43,255 bases of DNA from assembly GCA_016792685.1 (NCBI GenBank), contig JAEULQ010000087.1, positions 1-43,255 on the forward strand. The letters run 5' to 3'. Below, one piece after another: positions 1 through 6,272 of this stretch. Under the pieces are notes generated by a model. That model worked only from the letters and a program-made list of their open reading frames with translations. It did not search any database and was not told the origin of the DNA. How positions within the stretch are numbered: the stretch's first letter is position 1; each line of letters opens with the position of its first letter. The position numbers and the translations under genes were made by a program. Source of the stretch: Tabrizicola sp. (GTDB lineage: Bacteria; Pseudomonadota; Alphaproteobacteria; Rhodobacterales; Rhodobacteraceae).

Positions 1-480
1 GAAGGCGCACCGCACGGCTTCGAGCCTGCGGGCGAGAAAGGGGGGTCTGACGACCAACGCGGGCGTCTGATCGGGCGGACGAAGGGCGGGCTAAACACCA
101 AGCTGCACGCAGTAACCGACGCTAAGGGACGGCCCCTGAAGTTCTTTATGACCGCAGGTCAGGTGAGTGACTATACCGGAGCCGCCGCCCTGTTGGGCAG
201 TTTGCCTGCTGCCGAATGCATGATCGCGGACAGGGGCTATGACGCCGATTGGTTCCGGGAAGCGTTGAGAGACAAAGGGATACGCCCCTGTATCCCCGGA
301 CGGAAGTCCCGCGGCAAAGCCGTCAGTTACGACAAGCGACGCTATCGCCGACGCAACCGCATCGAGATCATGTTCGGTCGCCTGAAAGACTGGCGCAGAG
401 TCGCAACCCGCTATGACAGATGCGCCAAGACCTTCCTGTCCGCCGTCGCACTCGCGGCCTCCGTCATGTTCTGGCTTTGA
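1..480 (+). CDS. IS5-family (IS427-like) transposase, 5'-truncated by the window edge
   Basis: The reading frame is open from base 1 to the TGA at 478-480, so the start lies outside the window. The visible part reads as the catalytic half of an IS5-family DDE transposase of the two-frame IS427 type: GRLIGRTKGGLNTKLHAV, then FFMTAGQ, then the IADRGYDAD block carrying the second catalytic Asp, and the C-terminal YRRRNRIEIMFGRLKDWRR block carrying the catalytic Glu, ending SVMFWL. It would cut and join the ends of its own element. No internal stop or frameshift is visible in this part, so the element may be intact outside the window. The terminal repeat follows directly at 489-503. Confidence 0.9.
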   Translation, partial: EGAPHGFEPAGEKGGSDDQRGRLIGRTKGGLNTKLHAVTDAKGRPLKFFMTAGQVSDYTGAAALLGSLPAAECMIADRGYDADWFREALRDKGIRPCIPGRKSRGKAVSYDKRRYRRRNRIEIMFGRLKDWRRVATRYDRCAKTFLSAVALAASVMFWL

Positions 481-488
481 AGATCAAT

Positions 489-503
489 GAGTCTGGACCC
501 TAG
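489..503. repeat. Right terminal repeat of the IS5-family element
   Basis: GAGTCTGGACCCTAG lies 9 bp after the transposase stop. A 15-bp relative (GAGACCTGGCCCTAG) occupies the same place after the decayed IS5 copy at 6258-6272, which supports reading both as element ends. The left end is outside the window, so the inverted repeat cannot be matched directly. The CTAG at its edge also supplies the stop codon of the minus-strand gene at 500-721. Confidence 0.65.
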
Positions 504-721
504 GAAGTCTTGTCCGGCTCAACACATTTAGCTTGTTGGACAAACATTTCGCGAACTTCGCACGCATAGACTCTCAGATAGGCAGGTACTTGGCCACCCT
601 CCATTATCATAGCGTCAATAGTTCGGCTACAAGCCAAGTGAAGCCGGTTGTCAGATGTACGAGTCGCGTGTGCTCGCGCCTCACGGATGACAGAGAGTGC
701 TTCCTTTTGCCATTCTCTCAT
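500..721 (-). CDS. Small orphan protein, paralogue of the one at 3268-3501
   Basis: This 73 aa protein has no recognised domain. The reason to accept it is its clear similarity to the 77 aa product at 3268-3501: both share LSVIREA, a following LH.ACSRTI.AM block, EGG.VP and YA...R, roughly half of the aligned positions. Selection on protein sequence in two copies argues against chance frames. The TAG stop lies in the CTAG of the IS5 end (489-503), so the C-terminus may have been trimmed or replaced by the insertion. It is soluble, with no membrane segment or signal peptide. The start at 721 has only a weak ribosome site. Function unknown. Confidence 0.6.
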   Translation of the reverse strand: MREWQKEALSVIREARAHATRTSDNRLHLACSRTIDAMIMEGGQVPAYLRVYACEVREMFVQQAKCVEPDKTS

Positions 722-1155
722 TCGGTGAGATCTCCAAGAGGCGGGTGCTTATCAAGGAAGCGCGTATTAGTAAATATCTCGTTAATGCTTTGCTTGGGAG
801 GACAAAGCAGATCCTCATTGGGCTTAACTTCTGACGTCGAAAAATGCATCTAACAATCGTTGTAAGAGGCCGAAGGCATCTGCCGCGCAGTCATTGAACA
901 GATTCTCATGTGCTCCAAAAGCCTCACTCTAGCCTTCGAGATCAGCCTCTGCGGCAGCCCAAAGCGCCTATTTCGCCATCTCGCCCGGATGCTTGATGAG
1001 TCAAATTCTTCAGCCAAATTCTAAACGGGTTCTATAATCAACATTGATAAATTAGCTTAGATTCATTAGAGGCCCAAGTTGCGAAGTTGGTCGATCAAGG
1101 GAATCTATGTGTACGTCCCTGGTGTGGTAGTCACACGCGGCGGGATTGAGTAGTT
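722..1155. other. Non-coding or decayed stretch
   Basis: Short open frames occur on both strands here (for example 533-853 on the plus strand, which is antisense to the small gene at 500-721), but none shows a family motif, a good ribosome site or a paralogue in the window. Base composition is lower in G+C than in the operons after 10.4 kb. I see no hairpin or repeat that I would defend. Confidence 0.4.
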
Positions 1156-1324
1156 TAAGCGCTGGTGTTGTGACGCACATCCGAGGCGACCATGGAAAGG
1201 GGCTGATCGATAGGAATCTGATCCGCCGGCTCAGGCAGAATGGGTGCATCCCCAATCCAGCTGGCAATCACTTCATTCGCCAGGACTTTCTGCGTTTCGG
1301 CATCTACTCCGGGATGAACCTAGT
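1156..1324 (-). pseudogene. Remnant of a second IS5-family transposase
   Basis: Read on the minus strand, this gives about 55 residues without a start codon: VDAETQKVLANEVIASW, then IGDAPILPE, then DQIPIDQPLSMV, ending in a stop. The order LGVDxxT - GDAPxLPELLDQIPxDQ is the signature of the middle of IS5-family DDE transposases of the IS903/ISL2 kind, a group distinct from the IS427-type copies at 1-480 and 5546-6248. Upstream the same frame is broken by stops at about 1320-1335, and the expected second catalytic block downstream is not readable. It is a decayed internal fragment without ends. Confidence 0.6.
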
Positions 1325-2069
1325 GTCAGTCGCATGATTTGAACGGGCTATCTTTCCCCACCGACCACTCACCATCAACATGGCTCTTCACTTCCCCGCC
1401 TTCGGTCAAGGCTGCTGCTCAACGGTGACGGGTCGATAGGAACTATGCACCGTCAGGGACTTCAGATGACGGCAATGCGTGCTGAAGTTTAGCAACGGCC
1501 AGATGAGCGCAGCAAGTTCGCTACAATCCCGGTCGTTTGCAGCAATAGAAGCCCGAGCCGCGTTTTCGATGCAAAAGAGCCTCGATAGTCGCGGCCGTAA
1601 AAACAGTTTGGCGCCCGCGTCTGCTGGTCGCAGAGGCGCGCCGCTGCATCTTGCGATCAAAAAAATCAACAGTGAGCCGCGCTTCGGAAGTGCGCGGTTG
1701 TCGTCATGCGAGTTCGTCGTGCGATAGGTGGGCCGGCTATGGTCCTGTTCACTCTACTTCCTAAGAGACTGGAATTGCAACGGAAATACCTCAGAGCGAT
1801 CGAGCACCAGAGCCCTGCGGATCGAAGGAATTCATTTAAGTTGGTGGCTTGACCATTTGCCCGCTACAACCTTATTGTCAACTGCCGAAGGGTGTTCGGC
1901 GGTTCAGCTAAAGATCCAGATCGGTCCTTTGGGGGAATGGTGTACGCTGGCACACAATTGTCAGTCGTTTGTCAGATGAGGCACTTGCTCTTCCCTTTCG
2001 CTCATGTTTCTTCTGACAGGTCGCACGTTGGTTGCTTAGTTTTTCACACGATTGTACGGCGTCAGGGAC
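1325..2069. other. Intergenic stretch without a supported gene
   Basis: Several frames of 60-87 codons overlap on both strands (1406-1669 minus, 1479-1727 plus, 1728-1979 plus), but none has a recognisable motif or a convincing ribosome site. The last 100 bases presumably hold the promoter of the membrane-protein gene at 2070. I see no strong hairpin or repeat. Confidence 0.4.
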
Positions 2070-2477
2070 ATGTCAAAGACAGATGAACTCGCTCTGGAGT
2101 TCGGCCGCGAGGCTGTTCGTATCGTATTCCTTATGAACGCCGGATGCGCTACCGTGTTGTATTTTGTTGGTGGTCAGATAAGTGAACTAAATCCTGCGAT
2201 TGCTACGTTCGGCGGAGGCTGCGGATTGGCGTCCGCAGCATGGTTCTCAGGCTACCTTTGGATGAAACGGCGCACTCGGGATAGGAAGAGGCCGAACGGT
2301 CGGAACAGAAGACTGATGCGCATTTATCTGTTGTTAGCTTACGCTTATTTAGTTTCTGGCGTAATTGCGTTGGTTATTGGATGCCTGCTTGCACTCCAAG
2401 CCTTGGCGCCAAGCTCGAGTTCTTCTGAGCAAGCTATACTAAGCTCAAGGCCCATCGAATTTAGAATTGGGAATTGA
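2070..2477 (+). CDS. Small membrane protein of unknown function
   Basis: This encodes about 135 aa. I chose the ATG at 2070 (MSKTDEL) over the ATG six codons upstream because an AGGGA ribosome site precedes it at normal distance. Three hydrophobic spans are visible: about residues 15-35 (IVFLMNAGCATVLYFVG), 45-70 (a Gly/Ala-rich span ending in YLWM) and 90-115 (YLLLAYAYLVSGVIALVIG). A basic stretch, KRRTRDRKRPNGRNRR, lies between the second and third and by the positive-inside rule should be cytoplasmic. The C-terminus is Ser-rich. No family recognised. It stands alone, facing the convergent pair at 2765-3501. Confidence 0.6.
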   Translation: MSKTDELALEFGREAVRIVFLMNAGCATVLYFVGGQISELNPAIATFGGGCGLASAAWFSGYLWMKRRTRDRKRPNGRNRRLMRIYLLLAYAYLVSGVIALVIGCLLALQALAPSSSSSEQAILSSRPIEFRIGN

Positions 2478-2764
2478 GAGATTTCGGAAGAGCCTACGGA
2501 GAGGAGGACTGACTTTGCTCATATTTCTTGATCGGTCGCCGTACAGTCTGCGGCTAGATCCTCATCCTTCCGGACTGGGGCGAGGGTTCCCGTCGTTTCA
2601 GTGTATATTGTTGCCTAGCTGCTGCGGTTAGTAGTCGATGTGTCAATCCGTTCGCAATGGTGATCTAGAAGGAAAATCGTGTGCCATAGCGAAGGGCAGC
2701 GCCATGGCACACTAGTGGACTGGGGGAAGTTCATTAACTCAGTACAGCTACATGTGCAGTTTAT

Positions 2765-3262
2765 TCACAACGACGTTGGCAGCTTAGAGCCATAAGCGTG
2801 GTATTGTTCGGGTGCTTCTGTGGTCGAATAGTTCATGTCAGTCGCCAATGTGGACAGGATGCGAGCACTCTCCAATTGGACCCGTTTCAGCTCCTTTTGC
2901 CGCCGCCGCAGTTGAGAAAGACGCATGTTGTCGCTATCCCGAGATAGGGAAGCCAGTGCCCGGATCAATCGTTCCGATTCCTCGACGTAGTGGCGAAGAA
3001 TTGGCCTACTCGAGGCGAGGGGAACAACATTCGTGTCTCGTTCGCACCCACCCCGGTCATGAACATCGAATTCTCTTGCCAGTGCTGCCGACCGAGCAAG
3101 CATGTAGTTCCGGGTTGTATGTTCAAGCGAACTGCGGAACTTGCGGATTAGTTCGATCTGCTGGGCGGTTGTACCCGTCGATATCCTAAGTCCGAGAATA
3201 GCGAGGAGAGCTGCGGCGGCGACTACCAGCGAGAGGTTGTTGTAGAGTTGCGGAAGATCCAT
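2765..3262 (-). CDS. Membrane-anchored coiled-coil protein, unknown function
   Basis: The 165 aa product begins at the ATG at 3262 (MDLPQLYNN), 5 bp after the stop of the small gene at 3268-3501. A longer upstream start would overlap that gene entirely. One N-terminal membrane span is visible (about residues 8-30, LSLVVAAAALLAILGLRI). The remainder is charged and helical, with an acidic/basic heptad-like run (LRRRQKELKRVQLESARILSTLA near residues 120-145) suggestive of a coiled coil. The close spacing indicates co-transcription with the upstream paralogous small protein. No known domain; the topology would put the long tail on one side of the inner membrane. Confidence 0.55.
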   Translation of the reverse strand: MDLPQLYNNLSLVVAAAALLAILGLRISTGTTAQQIELIRKFRSSLEHTTRNYMLARSAALAREFDVHDRGGCERDTNVVPLASSRPILRHYVEESERLIRALASLSRDSDNMRLSQLRRRQKELKRVQLESARILSTLATDMNYSTTEAPEQYHAYGSKLPTSL

Positions 3263-3267
3263 CTCAC

Positions 3268-3501
3268 TTACCCCGCAAACTGAGGTGCAGCTGCAGAGGC
3301 GTTCCAACTGGCTTCGCCTGCGTAAGGATCGCGGATTTGGCGGGCGTATGTAAGAAGCTCGGAGGGCACCTTTCCGCCCTCTGTAACCATCGCTACTATC
3401 GTGCGGCTGCAAGCGATGTGCAAGTGCTTGTACGTACTTAGGGACGCGTTGGCGTGTGCTTCACGTATGACAGAGAGAACTTGTATGTGCCACAGTTTCA
3501 T
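3268..3501 (-). CDS. Small orphan protein, paralogue of the one at 500-721
   Basis: This encodes 77 aa (MKLWHIQVLSVIREA...). It shares about half its residues over the first 60 positions with the product at 500-721, notably SVIREA, H.ACSRTI, EGG.VP and YA. The C-terminal 15 residues diverge, as expected if the other copy was trimmed by the IS5 insertion. It is followed after 5 bp by the membrane-anchored protein at 2765-3262, so the two likely form a small operon. No membrane segment and no known family. The pairing with a membrane partner is the only functional hint. Confidence 0.6.
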   Translation of the reverse strand: MKLWHIQVLSVIREAHANASLSTYKHLHIACSRTIVAMVTEGGKVPSELLTYARQIRDPYAGEASWNASAAAPQFAG

Positions 3502-3561
3502 TCTGCGTAGTCTCTAATCCGTGGGTACAACGGAGAAAAGCGCTATTTGGTAAAGTTTCCC

Positions 3562-3774
3562 TTAACGGATGACTTCGAGGAGAGAAAATCTATCCAGCGC
3601 TGTTTCAGGCTTTCTTTGCCCGGTTGATCCGGTCGGCTGCGACCGCAAGTACCTAGCTTCCGCCGCGCAGGCCTTGGCGAGAAGCACCAGTGCTTCGGCA
3701 GTAGCAGTGAAACCGTCGCGCTTAGCCAGCGCAGCGGCGACAAGGGCTTGGTTCTTCAGTTCACTCGGATGCAT
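3562..3774 (-). CDS. Hypothetical 70 aa protein
   Basis: The product starts MHPSELKNQALVAAALAKRDG and is Ala/Leu-rich and probably helical over residues 8-45, with a polar tail. A TAGGTG ribosome-like site precedes the ATG at 3774. It is read in the same direction as the pair at 2765-3501, 60 bp upstream of them. There is no recognised family, and an overlapping antisense frame (3569-3820) has about the same length, so the call rests on composition and the ribosome site only. Confidence 0.4.
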   Translation of the reverse strand: MHPSELKNQALVAAALAKRDGFTATAEALVLLAKACAAEARYLRSQPTGSTGQRKPETALDRFSLLEVIR

Positions 3775-4106
3775 GGGACACCTAAGATTCGGTCAACTTT
3801 CGCCCATGTTACGCCGCTAGAGTTAACGAAGAGTTAATGCGATTCCGTTCCCGGGACAATTAATCTAGTCTTGAGATCTGGCCAACCCACGCCAAGGTGA
3901 GATTCTCGATATTCCATTGTTCTCGCCCGTCAAGTGGCCACAACATCTAGCGTCTAAATGCGCTGCCGGGGATCCTCAGTTGCTCCGACCCAGTCTCGAC
4001 AGGTCTGGGCTAAGTTTGGATTACGCCTGAAGTTATCCACAATCCCTGGTTGAACCAAACCTGACAAATAAGATCGGTAGAATGCCCAGTTGTAATTCGG
4101 CGAAAC
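3775..4106. other. Intergenic region, possible promoter area
   Basis: This is 330 bp of lower G+C sequence without a gene. It contains GTTAACGAAGAGTTAATG near 3820-3838, a short GTTAA direct repeat, and one perfect match to the DnaA-box consensus TTATCCACA at 4033-4041. A single box without further iterons or a replication gene nearby is not evidence of an origin. The right part adjoins the stop of the gene at 4107-4559. Confidence 0.35.
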
Positions 4107-4559
4107 TCACCGAAGTGGCCCGCCAATGCGAACGGCGGTCACCAGCATTTCCCCGATGCCTTTCGCGACTTCGTCGGAAGGATCGAATGCCTCGCGCCCC
4201 GGCAGCCATCCGGACTCGGACCACAGGTACCGGAGTATCGCGAATGCAAGGTCAGTCCGAGCATAGTGCCTGAGTGCTCGGCCCTCTAAACTTGAAGTTA
4301 CGGGAAACACTGCCAAGCCAGCCCGGCCGAAAAGATCTAGGTTCCCCGCTTCGAACGGGTGCTCATTTGTTAGGTCAGCGACCGCTACGTAGTTCGGCCG
4401 CAAGAGCTTGTCGCTGTGCCGGTGTCGCACACCTTCCGGAAAGATCGACGCCCAGAACGCGGCCTCTTTCCGAATGTCGAAAACCAAACGCTCGGGACTC
4501 TCGCCTTCGAAGAGGGTCGTTCGACCTACCAGAACTTTTACCGTGTGATGCATGCCCAT
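4107..4559 (-). CDS. Hypothetical 150 aa protein
   Basis: I chose the ATG at 4559 (MGMHHTVKVLVG) because GGGAG lies about 9 bases upstream; the frame continues 50 codons further upstream without features of coding sequence. The product is soluble, with alternating beta-like segments (TVKVLVGRTTLFEG, YVAVADLTN, AGLAVFPVTSS) and a helical C-terminal half (DLAFAILRYLWSESG, DEVAKGIGEMLVTAV). I do not recognise the family. It stands alone, divergent from the IS6-family transposase that starts about 120 bp away at 4683. Confidence 0.5.
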   Translation of the reverse strand: MGMHHTVKVLVGRTTLFEGESPERLVFDIRKEAAFWASIFPEGVRHRHSDKLLRPNYVAVADLTNEHPFEAGNLDLFGRAGLAVFPVTSSLEGRALRHYARTDLAFAILRYLWSESGWLPGREAFDPSDEVAKGIGEMLVTAVRIGGPLR

Positions 4560-4682
4560 CGTGCGCGTCTCCCAAAAGATGCGCCCAAGCCGCGGAGTTA
4601 GCACTTTTCGAGATACATTCAATGGGGTTTGTCTGAGGAACTTCACTTGCCGCGTGACATGCTGCTCCGCCAGCATGCACGA

Positions 4683-5389
4683 ATGAAAAAACGCTCCCCT
4701 GTCCGCCACTTCAAGACGAGCCCAGAGATCATCCGACGGCCATGATGCTCTACGTCCGGTTCCCGCTGTCGGTCCGAAGCGTCGAGGATCTGATGCACGA
4801 ACGGGGCATCGAGTTCAGCCACGAGACGGTGCGGTACTGGTGGAACAGGTTCGGCCCGATGTTCGCCGCCGAGATCCGCGGGCGAAGAGTAGATGCGATG
4901 CGCGCTTACCGACAATGGCAGTCGCACGTGGATGAGGTCTACGTGAGGATCAACGGGCTGACGCACTACCTTTGGCGGGCTGTCGATCACGAGGGCGAAG
5001 TGCTGGAAAGCATTTCAACCAAGTCGCGAGATCGCAAGGCAGCGCTAAAACCTTTGAGGAAATCTATGAAACGCCACGGCCTGCCGGAGACGATCATGAC
5101 CGATCGGCTTCGGTCCAACGGTGCCGCTCTGAAGGACCTCGGTCGCGGCGATGACCGCGAGATGGGACGCTGGCTCAACAACAGAGCAGAGAATTCGCAC
5201 CTTCCATTCCGACGACGCGAGCGGGCAATGTTGCGGTTCCGGCGCATGCGAATGCTACTGAAGTTTGCTTCAGTCCATGTCTCGGTCCACAACCACTTTC
5301 CGACAGAGCGGCATCTCCAAGAACGCAACACCTACAAGCAGTTTCTCGCCGCCGCTCTGGCAGAGTGGCGCGGCCTTCTCACTTCCTGA
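4683..5389 (+). pseudogene. IS6-family transposase with a one-base frameshift
   Basis: A start at 4683 gives MKKRSPVRHFKTSPEIIRRP followed by a stop. From the ATG at 4742 the sequence resumes one frame away as MMLYVRFPLSVRSVEDLMHE and continues to 5389 as an otherwise complete IS6-family catalytic domain: HVDEVYVRI with the first Asp, TDRLRSNG with the second, and NNRAENSH with the Glu. The fragment at 9963-10116 runs across the same junction in one frame (EILCLTVMLY), which places a one-base loss at about 4730-4740. Translation from 4742 would make a protein lacking the N-terminal DNA-binding part. I could not identify the element ends with confidence. Confidence 0.75.
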
Positions 5390-5545
5390 CCGATTGGTGG
5401 GGTTGGGGTAACGGAGACTGGTTCGCATATGTCTGTCAGCACCGTTGGCGCGAGTGTAGCGCTTCATTCCTACGAGCGTCCGAAGATCAGAAAATTGTCT
5501 GAGGGAGTATCTTCCTGAGGATGGGCAAGCCGCACTTCAATGATC

Positions 5546-6248
5546 ATCGGGTTCCGAGTGGCATTTTCATTATCAACTGCAAAGGCTTATGGCGGTGTGA
5601 TGCTCCAAAGGAGTATGGCCCGGCGAAGACCCGCTACAACCGATGATAGCGGTGGGGAGACAAAGGCGTGTTTGCCCAGATTTTGGAGGGTCAGGTCCCT
5701 GAAGCTGACACCCCAAAGAACGTGATGATCGATGCGAACGGGCCTACACCATTGGTCCGAGCATGGCCGCACAAATACCTCGAGGCGCTCCGCACGGCGA
5801 GCAGCCTCCAGGCGAAAAGCGGGGCAACGACCAGAGAGGTCGCCTGATCGGCCGAACCATGGGCGGCATGAACACCACACTTCTCCCCGTCATCGACGCC
5901 GACGGACGCCCGATCCGGTTCTTCATGACCAAGGGCGAGTTCACCGATCACACCGGCGCTGCCGCCCCGCTAGACAGCCTGCCAAGGGCCGACTTCTGCT
6001 GGTTGACCGGGGTAGTTATGTTGCCGTGTTCTGATATCCGGTGAGAGACAAAGGGATAATGCCAGGCATCCACAGCACTGGGCAAAGCCGACAAGCACGA
6101 CAAACCTGCAACATAATGCCGGGATAGGATCAAGGGAGTGTTCAGTCGGTTGAAAGATTGGCGATGCATCGCAACACAACACGACTGTTGCTCGAAGGTC
6201 CTCCTCTCCGCCGTCGCCTTGGCAGCAACCGTCATGTTCTGGTTATGA
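5546..6248 (+). pseudogene. Decayed IS5/IS427-type element, both reading frames broken
   Basis: The first frame is readable as RVPSGIFIINCKGLWRCDAP-KEYGPAKTRYNR, the N-terminal half of an IS427-type transposase, then a stop. Traces of the next segment follow (WGDKGVFAQI, then VMIDAN, and TASS in another frame). From about 5843 the second half reads RGRLIGRTMGGMNTTLLPVI and FFMTKGEFTDHTGAAAP, closely parallel to the copy at 1-480. It then breaks again near 6010 and recovers only the tail (SAVALAATVMFWL) ending at 6248. At least three frameshifts or deletions are present, so no active protein is made. The right end lies at 6258-6272. Confidence 0.8.
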
Positions 6249-6257
6249 ATGAAGAAT

Positions 6258-6272
6258 GAGACCTGGCCCTAG
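6258..6272. repeat. Right terminal repeat of the decayed IS5 copy
   Basis: GAGACCTGGCCCTAG matches the end of the other IS5-type copy (489-503) except for small differences in the middle. Its CTAG gives the stop codon (6271-6269 on the minus strand) of the GGDEF-EAL gene, so that gene and the element end overlap. Confidence 0.6.

Noticed and set aside
533-853. 106-codon plus-strand frame
   Set aside because: It is antisense to the small gene at 500-721, which has a paralogue, and it shows no motif of its own.
4033-4041. Perfect DnaA-box consensus TTATCCACA
   Set aside because: A single copy without further boxes, iterons or a replication gene is expected by chance and does not indicate an origin.
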